NCBI GenBank assembly: GCA_026645935.1
Contig: JAPKMP010000002.1
Coordinates: forward strand, 1-64,000
Reading direction: 5' to 3'
DNA length: 64,000 bases
Source: Candidatus Villigracilaceae bacterium
GTDB taxonomy: Bacteria > Chloroflexota > Anaerolineae > Anaerolineales > Villigracilaceae
Below are positions 43,144-51,530 of the stretch, piece by piece. The notes below the pieces were generated by a model. It was given only the letters and a program-made list of their open reading frames with translations. It was not told the origin of the DNA and did not search any database. Every line of letters starts with the position of its first letter. Position 1 is the first letter of the stretch. The translations under genes and the position numbers were made by a program.

Positions 43144-45141
43144 CTATTCACTAACCTGCTTCATCCTCTCCACCACGATCTCCGCCACATCCTTCACCTG
43201 AATTTCACTTGAATCCCCCTTTGCCGCATCGGTCATCATCGTCAGACAGAAGGGACATCCCACAGCGATCGTATCCGCGCCGGTGGATTTGGCTTCCCTA
43301 AAGCGCGCCTCGTTCACGCGCGCGGAACCTGCTTCCTCTTCCTTCCACATCTGCGCGCCGCCCGCGCCGCAGCAGAAGGACTTGGCTCCGTTGCGCGGCA
43401 TTTCGATGGTCAGGACGCCCGCCGATTTCAGCGCATCGCGCGGAGAGTCCACTTCCTTGTTATGCCGTCCCAAATAACACGGGTCATGGAACGTCACTGA
43501 ATACTGTTCACTGCTCACTTCCAAACTGATCTTCCCTGCTCCCACCAACTCATTGATCAACTGAGTATGATGGATAACCTGGTAATTCCCGCCAAAAGCT
43601 GGGTATTCATTCCTGATGGTATGCAGACAATGCGGGCAGGTCGTCACGATTTGTTTCGGGGCGACCTCGTTCAAAATTTCAACATTCTGGGTTGCCAGCC
43701 CAAAGAAAATATCCTCGCGTCCGGCGCGGCGAGCCGAGTCGCCGGTGCAGGCTTCGTTCTTGCCAAGCACGGCGTAGTTCACGCCAGCGGTGTTCAGAAT
43801 TTTTGCGAAGGCTTGCGCGGTCTTTTGCGCGCGCGAATCCGTTGCGGGCGCGCAGCCGACCCACCATAAAATCTCAGGCTCGGCGTTTTGTTCGATGGTT
43901 GGCACATTCAAACCTTCCGCCCATTTCATGCGGTCGGCTTGTGAAACGTTCCATGGATTCTGATTCCGCTCCATGCCTTTGAGTGCCGTCTCCAGCTGTT
44001 TCGGGAATGCGCTTTCCATCATGGAAAGATTTCTGCGGATGTCGAGGATGTCGCGCATCGGTTCGTTGCCGACCGGGCAAATGTCCACGCATGCGCCGCA
44101 ACTTGTACACGCCCAAACCGCCTCTTCCGAGATGAGTTCGGTCATCGCCACATCGGTCGTGCCGCCGCCATTGAAGTGATACCGCTTGTTGATCTCCAAC
44201 GCGGCAGGCGATAATAATTTTCCAGTGTTATATGCCGGGCAAACTTCCTGACAGCGGAAGCACATGATGCAGGCATAGCTGTCCATGATCTGTTCCCAGC
44301 CAAGGTCTTTCATCTTCGCCGCGCCGAACTGTTCGATGCTTTGGTCTTCGAGATTGATGTAACTTAATTCGCCAATGGATTTTCGTTCGGGCTTGATCGC
44401 AAAATTGATCGGCGCAAAGAACAAGTGAATGTGTTTCGAATATGGGAAGTAAGGAAGAAACGCGACCACCGCACCGATGGATAACCAAAATGCGATATGT
44501 TCTCCCGCGACCAAAACCCCCGGCTCGACCCCCGCCCAAAGCTGGGATACCGCCGAGATGCTTGGCTGCCAGCTGTCCGTGTGGCCTGCCAACGCCAGGT
44601 TGAACGACTCCCCTAAAAAGCGCATCGAGTTATGGAGGAAGATGAACGTGGCGACAATGGCTGAATCGCGCATGATCCCGAATCGCGCTTTCGGATGAAG
44701 CAAAGTCGTCTCGCGGGTGGAGAGAGTCGCGGGTCGTAGGATGAAGCGGCGGATGACCATCGCCACGATGCTGAGGACGATGACGACATTGGCAATATCT
44801 GCAATGAGGCGGTACACATCCCCGAATGCACCGGTGTTATCGAGCAAGCGCCAACCGGTGTAGGCATAGATCAAATCCGCGAGGTTGATGAGAAGGAAGG
44901 AGAGGAATCCCCAGCCGATGAGCGCGTGAAGGATGGAGGTCCACAAGCGGAAACGAAAAACGGGTTGGAAAAATCCCACTTTGAGGATGAGTTCTCCAAC
45001 CCGTTTCCAGATCAACGACCAGTCCGCCTTTCCCTTTCCGCTGGCGATGTGACTGGCGATTCGCATCACGCCTTTGTAGGTGAAATATAGCGAAACCAGG
45101 ACTGAAATGGCAAAGAGGATTTTTTCAACAAGCGTCAGCAT
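43144..45141 (-). CDS. Membrane HdrD/GlpC-like iron-sulfur oxidoreductase
   Basis: 665 residues. The N-terminal about 250 residues hold five or six transmembrane helices with His residues suited to haem b (NarI-like). Two 4Fe-4S motifs follow: CIMCFRCQEVCPAYN (about 291-305) and CTSCGACVDICPVG (about 345-358). Two CCG domains end it (WWVGCAPATDS, HDPCYLGRHN, FCCGAGGAQ). This matches heterodisulfide-reductase-related quinone-linked enzymes. GGAGG precedes the ATG. In this locus it may exchange electrons between the quinone pool and a thiol/persulfide partner. Confidence 0.88.
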   Translation of the reverse strand: MLTLVEKILFAISVLVSLYFTYKGVMRIASHIASGKGKADWSLIWKRVGELILKVGFFQPVFRFRLWTSILHALIGWGFLSFLLINLADLIYAYTGWRLLDNTGAFGDVYRLIADIANVVIVLSIVAMVIRRFILRPATLSTRETTLLHPKARFGIMRDSAIVATFIFLHNSMRFLGESFNLALAGHTDSWQPSISAVSQLWAGVEPGVLVAGEHIAFWLSIGAVVAFLPYFPYSKHIHLFFAPINFAIKPERKSIGELSYINLEDQSIEQFGAAKMKDLGWEQIMDSYACIMCFRCQEVCPAYNTGKLLSPAALEINKRYHFNGGGTTDVAMTELISEEAVWACTSCGACVDICPVGNEPMRDILDIRRNLSMMESAFPKQLETALKGMERNQNPWNVSQADRMKWAEGLNVPTIEQNAEPEILWWVGCAPATDSRAQKTAQAFAKILNTAGVNYAVLGKNEACTGDSARRAGREDIFFGLATQNVEILNEVAPKQIVTTCPHCLHTIRNEYPAFGGNYQVIHHTQLINELVGAGKISLEVSSEQYSVTFHDPCYLGRHNKEVDSPRDALKSAGVLTIEMPRNGAKSFCCGAGGAQMWKEEEAGSARVNEARFREAKSTGADTIAVGCPFCLTMMTDAAKGDSSEIQVKDVAEIVVERMKQVSE
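43493..43522. repeat. Dispersed AGTGAACAGT-type repeat inside the iron-sulfur gene
   Basis: GAAGTGAGCAGTGAACAGTA on the minus strand encodes part of EVSSEQYSVTF, between the two CCG domains. The same kind of tract ends the gene (near 43130-43150). Confidence 0.5.
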
Positions 45142-45161
45142 GGCACCTCCATATCAACTTT

Positions 45162-45188
45162 GTAGGTCACGCTTAGAACGTGACCTAC
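45162..45188. repeat. Palindrome upstream of the iron-sulfur gene
   Basis: GTAGGTCACG / CGTGACCTAC, 10-bp perfect arms with a 7-base spacer, between the LysR gene and the oxidoreductase. It belongs to the GTAG...CTAC family. Confidence 0.8.
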
Positions 45189-45232
45189 TGGTTTATTCGT
45201 AAGTTTAACACAAGTTGGATTTACGCCGCAGG

Positions 45233-46168
45233 TTAAAACCTTGTCAGGCTGTTCCAGATCTCCGTATTCAAATGATCATGATGAGCCTGGGTAAATTCCC
45301 AAAACAGGGATTGGGCACGCGTGAAAGGATGATGGATGTGACGCGCGATGTAGACCGTCCGCTTGAGGTCGAGTTCACGCACTTCTACTTTATTAACCCG
45401 ACCAAAGGCGAGTCCGCGCGCCGCGACCATTTCAGAAACGAAGGCAATCCCTACACCGCGTTCGACCGCCATTTCGATGGCTTCGGGGTTGCCCAACTCC
45501 ATGACAACATTGAGCATGTCGGGTGTGATGCCGAATTTTTTCATCTCTCCCATGACCGTTTCACATGTTCCTGAAAATTCCTCGCGCATGATGATCTTCT
45601 GGCCCACAAGGTCGTCTGGGGTGGCCTGGCCGTTGGAAGCCCAGGGATGGTTCGCAGGAACGATCAGAAAGATTCGGTCGTCGAACAAAGGCTGGCATTC
45701 GATATCCCGGTGTTCGAGCAATTTGCTTGATACTCCCATGGGTATGTTCTGATCGCGGATGCGCTCGAACACATTATCTCGCGACATCACTTTGACGCGT
45801 GGGTGAATGGCTGGATATTCCTCCTGAAACATGGAAAGCAGCACCGGCAGCAGGTACTTTCCCGCCGAGGTCGAACAGCCGATGAGCAATTCGCCGCCCA
45901 CTTCATGGTTGATGTTGTGCAGGCTGTCTTCCATGATTCGCGCTGAACGCAGCATCTCGCGCGCCATCGGTAGAAGGGCTTCGCCCGCCTCGCATAACGC
46001 GATGGAACGTCCGCGCCGCAGGAACAGTTCCACGTTGTAGGCATGTTCCATCGCTTGAATATGCTGGCTGACCGCGGATTGCGACATGTGCAGGCGCCTC
46101 GCGGCTTTTGAGAAGTTCTTTTCCTCCGCTGCTGCAAGGAACACACGCAGGGATGAGAGTTCGATCAT
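45233..46168 (-). CDS. LysR family transcriptional regulator
   Basis: 311 residues from the ATG at 46168, with GGAG seven bases upstream; the frame to 46222 is less likely. N-terminal winged helix (LRVFLAAAEEKNFSKAARRLHMSQSAVSQHIQAME) and a CysB/CbbR-type effector domain follow, with GCSTSAGKYLLP and VERGVGIAFVSEMVAA. It lies between the rhodanese genes and the oxidoreductase on the same strand, so it probably controls this locus. A TTGACA -35-like box is at 46255-46260 on the minus strand. The effector is unknown. Confidence 0.9.
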   Translation of the reverse strand: MIELSSLRVFLAAAEEKNFSKAARRLHMSQSAVSQHIQAMEHAYNVELFLRRGRSIALCEAGEALLPMAREMLRSARIMEDSLHNINHEVGGELLIGCSTSAGKYLLPVLLSMFQEEYPAIHPRVKVMSRDNVFERIRDQNIPMGVSSKLLEHRDIECQPLFDDRIFLIVPANHPWASNGQATPDDLVGQKIIMREEFSGTCETVMGEMKKFGITPDMLNVVMELGNPEAIEMAVERGVGIAFVSEMVAARGLAFGRVNKVEVRELDLKRTVYIARHIHHPFTRAQSLFWEFTQAHHDHLNTEIWNSLTRF

Positions 46169-46293
46169 TTTTTTCTCCGTCTCTTCCGATAAGTAGCGGT
46201 GATGAGTTTGCTTGTTAATCATAAGTTCCTCTCAACTTCCCGGCTAGTGCCTATTGTCAATGACTCAAGGCTTCTGAATGGGTGGTTTGCCCC

Positions 46294-46333
46294 AAAAATA
46301 CTGCCCGCGGCGGTTTCTCCTCGCGGGCAGTAT
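46294..46333 (-). terminator. Intrinsic terminator after the first tetra-rhodanese gene
   Basis: ATACTGCCCGCG / CGCGGGCAGTAT perfect 12-bp stem, 12-base loop, then TTTT on the minus strand. It separates rhodanese and LysR transcripts. Confidence 0.85.
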
Positions 46334-46386
46334 TATCGTTATCGTCAGCTGCGGTTGATTAAGCCGGAACCGACACCATTAGTAGG

Positions 46387-48102
46387 CTATTTTGTCACAG
46401 GCAGTTCCGCCGCGATCCAGCCATTCATACCGCCATTCAGGTTGCGGACGTTGGAATAACCCAGGAATTGCAGGTACATCTGGGTCATGGCGCCGCGATG
46501 ACCGGAGGCGCAGATCACCATGATGGGGGCAGCCTTGTCGGCGGGGAGTTGGGCAAGATTGGCAGGTACGTCGTTGACGGGGATGTTGACGGCGCCTTCG
46601 ATGTATCCGTTGGCGGTCCATTCTTCCACAGTGCGGACGTCGAGCATGAAGGGGACGTTCCCGGCGACCAGTTCGGTATTAAAGTCGGGGGACTTGATCG
46701 CGCCAAATCCTTCGGGCAGGTTGCTCAGGTAGTTGTCGAGAGCGGCAAAGGTGGCTTCGTCCACTTCGGGAGCAGTGCCAGCCACCGGCGCGGCGGGAGC
46801 GCCCTTTTCCACGGGCAGTTCCGCCTTGATCCATCCATTGAGTCCGCCGTTGAGGTTGACCACATCGGTATATCCAAGCAGGCGAAGAGCCATTACGCCG
46901 AGGGAGCCGCGATGACCGGATGCGCAGGTGATGACGATCTTCTCATCCTTGCCGGGAAGTTTGTCCAGATTCTTGAGCAGGTCGCGAATCGGGATGTTGA
47001 TGGAACCGGCGATGAACCCATTGGCTTCAAGTTCAGAGGGTTCGCGAACATCCACGATGAAGGGCGGGGTTCCGGCAAGAAGTTCGTTGAGTTTGTCGGA
47101 TTTGATGCTGTAATATCCGGCATCGGTAGGTAGGTTGGTGATGAAGGAAGCCATCTCACTGACGAGACCCGCCACCGGCAAGCCGGCGGCTTTCCATCCG
47201 TTGAGGCCGCCGCCAAGGTTGACGACATCGGTGTATCCCATCAAACGCAATGCCATGGTGACCATGCTGCCGCGATGACCGGAAGCGCAGAGGATGACGA
47301 TGCGGGTGTCTTTATCCGCGGGAATCTGATCCAAGTTCGAGAAGAACTCACTGAACGGCAGATTGATGGAGCCTTCGATGTAACCGTCTTTGTCCCATTC
47401 GGCTTTGCTGCGGACGTCGACAACGAAGGGCAGGTCGGAACCGGTCAGTTCTTCCGCCAGCTTGTCTGATTTGACGGAATAGAATCCTTCAGGCATGTTG
47501 ACGAAATACTCATTGAGCAACTTATACAGAGCCTGGTTTTCGATGATGGCCGTGCTGACGGATGCAGGCGCTTCGGGGACGGATCCGGTAACAAGGGGCA
47601 GTTCGGCTTTTTTCCAGGCATTGTTACCGCCGCCGAGGTTGCGTACATCGGTATACCCCAGGAGTCTGAGCGCAGCCATGACCATGCCGCCGCGATGGCC
47701 GGAGGCGCAAGTGACGACAATGGGCTGATCGAGATCGGGGAGTTTATCTAGGTTGTTCAGAACGTCGCGCACCGGGATGTTGACCGCCCCCTCGATGTAG
47801 CCGTCCGCCTCCACTTCGGAGGGTTCGCGGACGTCGAGGATGAAGATCTCCTTTTCGGCAAGCTCTGTATTCAACGCGGAAGCAGATATGGAGCCGTAGC
47901 CTTTATCAGAGGGGAGGTTGGCGGCAAGTTCGGTGAACATCGCCAACACATCCGGCGCCGTTTCAACAACGGGCGCCTCGGTGACGACCGCCACTTCCTC
48001 CGTCGGTTCAACGACCGGTTCAGCGGCTGGGGCGCCGCACGCGCCGAGCATCAAGCTCAGCACGAGAAGCAGGGCAAAAAACAGTTGGAATTTCTTCGAC
48101 AT
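46387..48102 (-). CDS. Tetra-rhodanese lipoprotein, all four active sites intact
   Basis: 571 residues. The signal LSLMLGAC has lipobox Cys22, followed by a Glu/Val-rich linker. Four rhodanese domains follow, each with LDVR or VDVR then an active loop CASGHRG: Cys132, Cys272, Cys393 and Cys531. Each is about 120 residues, separated by a repeated linker with NLP or NMPEGF and ISV/IKS. Rhodaneses carry sulfane sulfur as a persulfide on this Cys. Anchored outside the membrane, it may move sulfur between donors and acceptors. AAAGGAG precedes the ATG. Confidence 0.93.
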   Translation of the reverse strand: MSKKFQLFFALLLVLSLMLGACGAPAAEPVVEPTEEVAVVTEAPVVETAPDVLAMFTELAANLPSDKGYGSISASALNTELAEKEIFILDVREPSEVEADGYIEGAVNIPVRDVLNNLDKLPDLDQPIVVTCASGHRGGMVMAALRLLGYTDVRNLGGGNNAWKKAELPLVTGSVPEAPASVSTAIIENQALYKLLNEYFVNMPEGFYSVKSDKLAEELTGSDLPFVVDVRSKAEWDKDGYIEGSINLPFSEFFSNLDQIPADKDTRIVILCASGHRGSMVTMALRLMGYTDVVNLGGGLNGWKAAGLPVAGLVSEMASFITNLPTDAGYYSIKSDKLNELLAGTPPFIVDVREPSELEANGFIAGSINIPIRDLLKNLDKLPGKDEKIVITCASGHRGSLGVMALRLLGYTDVVNLNGGLNGWIKAELPVEKGAPAAPVAGTAPEVDEATFAALDNYLSNLPEGFGAIKSPDFNTELVAGNVPFMLDVRTVEEWTANGYIEGAVNIPVNDVPANLAQLPADKAAPIMVICASGHRGAMTQMYLQFLGYSNVRNLNGGMNGWIAAELPVTK

Positions 48103-48133
48103 TTTTTCTTCTCCTTTTGAAGATTCTTTTTTG

Positions 48134-48156
48134 ACAAGCGCATATCATCCGCTTGT
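48134..48156. other. Hairpin between the two tetra-rhodanese genes
   Basis: ACAAGCG / CGCTTGT stem with a 9-base loop in the 71-base gap. No T tract; a possible mRNA processing or stabilising element. Confidence 0.45.
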
Positions 48157-48173
48157 AGTCTCAATAACAGTGG

Positions 48174-49880
48174 TCAATCCTCCGGCAGGATCTTCACATC
48201 GATGTAACCGAGGAAGTTCAGGTACATCTTGGCGATCGCGCCGCAATGGCCCCTCCCGCAGATGATCACGATGGGGGAGGATGGATCAGCAGGAAGGCTT
48301 TTCAGATTATTGGGAATTTCATTTACCGGCATATAAATCGCGCCTTCGAATGCGCCGCCAACGGGGATATTCGATTCGTCGCGGACATCCAAAATCAAGG
48401 GTGCTTCGCCGCTTTCTATCATTGCCTGTAATTCACCTGTCGTAAGGGTGGACACATCTTCCGACATGGCGGTCAGATAGTCGTCGAGGAGGGTGAGGCG
48501 GGTTTCATCCACTTCCGGCTCGGGAGTCAGGATTCTTGCAGGGGTGGGAAGTCCCGGTTCAAGCGAATATCCGGCCTTTATCCAACTCCCGATCCCGCCA
48601 TCCAGGTTGAGCACGTTTGTGTACCCCAGCGACCGCAGGGCAATCGCTCCCATCGCCCCGCTGTAGCATGGTTCGCAATAGACCACGATTCTTTGATCCC
48701 TGGCGGGTAGTTTGTCAAGATTATCGAGGAGGTCTGGGATCGGAATGTTCACCGCACCTTTGATATGGCCGGTGGATGCAACTTCATCCGGCTTGCGGAC
48801 ATCGAGGAGATAAACCGGCGCTTCTGCGCGGGCGGCTTCGAGGTTTTCGGCGGTGATGCTGTAATACCCCTGTTCGGAGGGAAGGTCTATGATGAACTGA
48901 CTCAGTACGGCCTCCCAATCTTCCAACCCGGTCACTTCATTGCCTTCCGCTCTCCATTCATTCAACCCTCCCGACAAATTGAATGCACTGGAGTAACCCA
49001 AAAGGCGCAGGGTCATTGTGACGATTGAGCTGCGGTGGCCGGAAGCGCCATAGACGACAATTCGTACGTCTTTTTCAGAGGGTAGTTGATCGAGCTTCCG
49101 AAGGAATTCGGGAAAGGGAATGGAGACAGATCCATCAATGAATCCATTTGCTTCCCGTTCCGCCTCCATTCGGACATCCAGGAGGAAAATTGAACCGTTT
49201 ATTAATTCAGAAGCAAGCGCCTTTGGTTCAATGGCAAGATAATCTTCCGGCAGGTTCGATAGAAAATCATCGAGTGCGTTGAAGAGATCCCGATCCACGA
49301 TGGTTGGAGCGCTGATGACCTCGGGCGCCTCGGGCATGCCGCCCGTGATGATCGGAAGTTTTGCGTCTTCCTGAGCAGTGCGGCAATCTCCCATATTACG
49401 GACGTTGACATAGCCCAACATCTTGAGAGCCATCAACGCAAACCCGCCTCGATGTTCGGAGCCGCAATAAATCACGATTCGATCCTCGGGATCGGGCAGT
49501 TTATCCAGGTTTTTCAACAGGGTTCGGAGTGGGATGTTAACGGCTCCATCCAGATAGCCGTCACTTTTAAGTTCAGCTTGTTCGCGTACATCGAGCAAAA
49601 AGGGCGGATTGCCCGCCGCCAATTCCTTGCTCAAGCTTGGCGCGCTGACCAACCCAAAATTCGAGTTGGCTGGGATCGATTTCCAGAAATCGACAAGCAG
49701 GGGTGGAAAATCCGTGGTGACAACTGAAATTTCGACTGGGTTGGAAATTTCTATGCCAGGGGTCTCGGTTGGGAGAAATCCCTCGTCAACGGATGACGAA
49801 GCGCACGCTCCCAGCAGAATGCTGAGGATCAGAGGGAGGGAAAAGGTGATGTGAAGTGAACTTTTCATTTCCCAAGCCAT
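48174..49880 (-). CDS. Divergent tetra-rhodanese lipoprotein, one active site lost
   Basis: 568 residues, collinear with the previous protein: lipobox LLGAC (Cys26) and four rhodanese domains. The active loops differ: CGSEHRG (Cys139), GASGHRS (Gly278 in place of Cys), CEPCYSG (Cys402, with a second Cys) and CGRGHCG (Cys541, also with a second Cys). Domain 2 cannot form a persulfide, while domains 3 and 4 gain vicinal Cys. ATG at 49880 directly follows the cytochrome TAA (TAAATG), so it is coupled; an inner ATG at 49868 is possible. Confidence 0.92.
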   Translation of the reverse strand: MAWEMKSSLHITFSLPLILSILLGACASSSVDEGFLPTETPGIEISNPVEISVVTTDFPPLLVDFWKSIPANSNFGLVSAPSLSKELAAGNPPFLLDVREQAELKSDGYLDGAVNIPLRTLLKNLDKLPDPEDRIVIYCGSEHRGGFALMALKMLGYVNVRNMGDCRTAQEDAKLPIITGGMPEAPEVISAPTIVDRDLFNALDDFLSNLPEDYLAIEPKALASELINGSIFLLDVRMEAEREANGFIDGSVSIPFPEFLRKLDQLPSEKDVRIVVYGASGHRSSIVTMTLRLLGYSSAFNLSGGLNEWRAEGNEVTGLEDWEAVLSQFIIDLPSEQGYYSITAENLEAARAEAPVYLLDVRKPDEVASTGHIKGAVNIPIPDLLDNLDKLPARDQRIVVYCEPCYSGAMGAIALRSLGYTNVLNLDGGIGSWIKAGYSLEPGLPTPARILTPEPEVDETRLTLLDDYLTAMSEDVSTLTTGELQAMIESGEAPLILDVRDESNIPVGGAFEGAIYMPVNEIPNNLKSLPADPSSPIVIICGRGHCGAIAKMYLNFLGYIDVKILPED

Positions 49881-51245
49881 TTATGGGACAGCCGTCGGCT
49901 CAACGACCTGAGGCGGCACCTGGTCCACGATCACGCTTTGGTTCGCCTGCAATTCGTCGGGATAAACTTTGTCGGCGGTAAGAAAGATCGCAGCATTCCC
50001 GTGGCAGGCATTGCAGGAGGAATTCTGCGGCGTTTCCAATTGAATATTATGAGGTGTGGAATAGACCCATGTATTCTTCATATCGAAAGCCGGAAGGAGA
50101 TTCTCGCCGTAAAAATTGTAGGCGTGCTCTGCGGCAGGGACATGCCGCAATACGACATATTCATACGGACGGTGATAGTTGGGGTCCGGATTTTTACCGA
50201 TGAAGAAGGATAGATAATCGCGCTCTGTCTGATAGAACGGATTCCCTGTTTTCTCACTCACCGCCACATGACAACCGTCGCAGCTTGTGTAAGAAACCGA
50301 ATGACAGACCTGGCACGCCAACTTATCCTTGTGGATGAGATGATTCTGGTTCGTATCGTTCCATGCGCCCATCTGGGCGTGACAGGATTCGCAGGAAGGT
50401 GTTTGCCCGCCGGCATAACGGTGGTTTTTCTGTATTTTTTCGATGCCTTCCGCCTCCGTATGGCATTGTGTACACGTCGCTCCCGGGTTGTGCATATCGG
50501 CGCCGCTATGGCAGCTTACACAGTTCATCCGCTCGAGTCGAAAATGCGCGTCCCCTGGGAGCCCTTCGTGTTTTCCCAGGTATTCATTGCCAACGCGGCT
50601 TCCGTGACAGGCGGTGCAATTTTGCGACATGGACGGGGTCTTCATGACGACATGTCCCTCGACGAAACCGCCTCCCACCTGATCGGGCTGACTGATATGG
50701 CAGTCACCGCAGCTTGCGTGGCAGCTCGCACAATGATTGCCGAACATCCTGTGCATGGCTTCCTGATCGGGCGATGCGTACATGGATTCGATCTCTGCCA
50801 GGTGGTTGACCCGTGAAAGTTTTTCCTTGATCACGTCCTCTTTCACGATCACTGTTCCTTCCTCCGTGTTGGGCGGGAAAAAATGACAATCCTGGCAGTC
50901 GGTATGACAGGAACCACAGTGCGTATTGAATGTCGCCATCAGGGTTGTGACCCGTGCCGCATCGTATTCCGGTTTGGATGCGCCCCGCGCCTCAAGGATT
51001 GTCCAGTATCCGTCTAATGTTGCATGCAGGCCCGAGCCCGTCATCGCCGTCTCATAATGGCAGTCATCACAAATTTTGGTCGGGGCTGAACTCGGGTCTT
51101 CTATCAACCCGATATGTGCTGTTTCTTTATCGCTCGACGTATTATCACCGCCATGGCAGCGCGTGCAGGCGAGTTCACCGTGCGGATCGGCGGGAAAATT
51201 TTCCGTATCGACGAGCACTTTCTCCCATGGCTCCAACGGAGCCAC
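49881..51245 (-). CDS. Multihaem cytochrome c, main part (13 CXXCH)
   Basis: 454 residues with 13 CXXCH motifs (CTRCH, CDDCH, CGSCH, CQDCH, CASCH, CGDCH, CTACH, CVSCH, CTQCH, CESCH, CQVCH, CDGCH, CNACH), paired in groups like other Chloroflexota or Deltaproteobacteria electron carriers. It ends with a Pro-rich tail. As an independent protein it would start at a GTG (51245) and have no signal peptide, so it could not be matured. It is in frame with the 80-residue lipoprotein just upstream, divided from it by one UGA and three codons. The two are almost certainly one gene. Confidence 0.88.
   Translation of the reverse strand: MAPLEPWEKVLVDTENFPADPHGELACTRCHGGDNTSSDKETAHIGLIEDPSSAPTKICDDCHYETAMTGSGLHATLDGYWTILEARGASKPEYDAARVTTLMATFNTHCGSCHTDCQDCHFFPPNTEEGTVIVKEDVIKEKLSRVNHLAEIESMYASPDQEAMHRMFGNHCASCHASCGDCHISQPDQVGGGFVEGHVVMKTPSMSQNCTACHGSRVGNEYLGKHEGLPGDAHFRLERMNCVSCHSGADMHNPGATCTQCHTEAEGIEKIQKNHRYAGGQTPSCESCHAQMGAWNDTNQNHLIHKDKLACQVCHSVSYTSCDGCHVAVSEKTGNPFYQTERDYLSFFIGKNPDPNYHRPYEYVVLRHVPAAEHAYNFYGENLLPAFDMKNTWVYSTPHNIQLETPQNSSCNACHGNAAIFLTADKVYPDELQANQSVIVDQVPPQVVEPTAVP
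51228..51244 (-). promoter_or_regulatory. SECIS-like hairpin downstream of the in-frame UGA
   Basis: On the minus strand TGGCTCC-GTT-GGAGCCA forms a perfect 7-bp stem with a G-first 3-base loop. The loop begins 17 bases after the UGA, inside the 16-37 range quoted for bacterial SECIS elements. It also overlaps the alternative GTG start. Confidence 0.35.
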
Positions 51246-51254
51246 CTCGCCCCC

Positions 51255-51497
51255 TCAGCCAGCTCCCGATGATTCCTTTTCGACCACCTCTTCCGGTTTG
51301 GCGGTATCGATCAATCTCTGTTTGTCAGTATGACAATTCCTGCATTCATTAAGGAAGACACCTTCGACAATGGGGGTGGAATCAGTGGATGGATCCTCCG
51401 CGCCGGGGGTTTCTGTGACTTGAGGTACGTCCGTACTTTTGCACGAGGTCAATAGGATGACCAAAATCAACAGGATGATCGGGATTCGATTTTTCAA
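51255..51497 (-). CDS. Multihaem cytochrome c, lipoprotein N-terminal part (haem 1)
   Basis: 80 residues: TTG start with GAGG five bases upstream, signal IPIILLILVILLTSC with lipobox Cys19, a Thr/Glu/Pro-rich linker, the haem motif CRNCH, then a Lys/Glu-rich run to SSGAG and a UGA. A protein with one haem motif and an abrupt end in a linker is unlikely to be complete. The downstream frame is the same and begins with a second Gly-rich linker, so the natural product would be one lipoprotein with 14 haems. Confidence 0.8.
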   Translation of the reverse strand: MKNRIPIILLILVILLTSCKSTDVPQVTETPGAEDPSTDSTPIVEGVFLNECRNCHTDKQRLIDTAKPEEVVEKESSGAG

Positions 51498-51506
51498 ATC
51501 AGCCTC

Positions 51507-51530
51507 TATTTGTGTATATTTTCACAAATA
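51507..51530. promoter_or_regulatory. CRP/FNR-family type operator upstream of the cytochrome
   Basis: TATTTGTG, 8 bases, CACAAATA: a perfect palindrome with the TGTG-N8-CACA spacing of CRP-type sites, centred about 21 bases before the TTG start. It overlaps a minus-strand TATACA that could be the -10. Confidence 0.6.

Noticed and set aside
51255-51257. General recoding of UGA in this genome
   Set aside because: UGA is used as an ordinary stop by dus, the gluzincin-like gene, the dehydrogenase before its coupled neighbour and others, so any recoding would have to be local.
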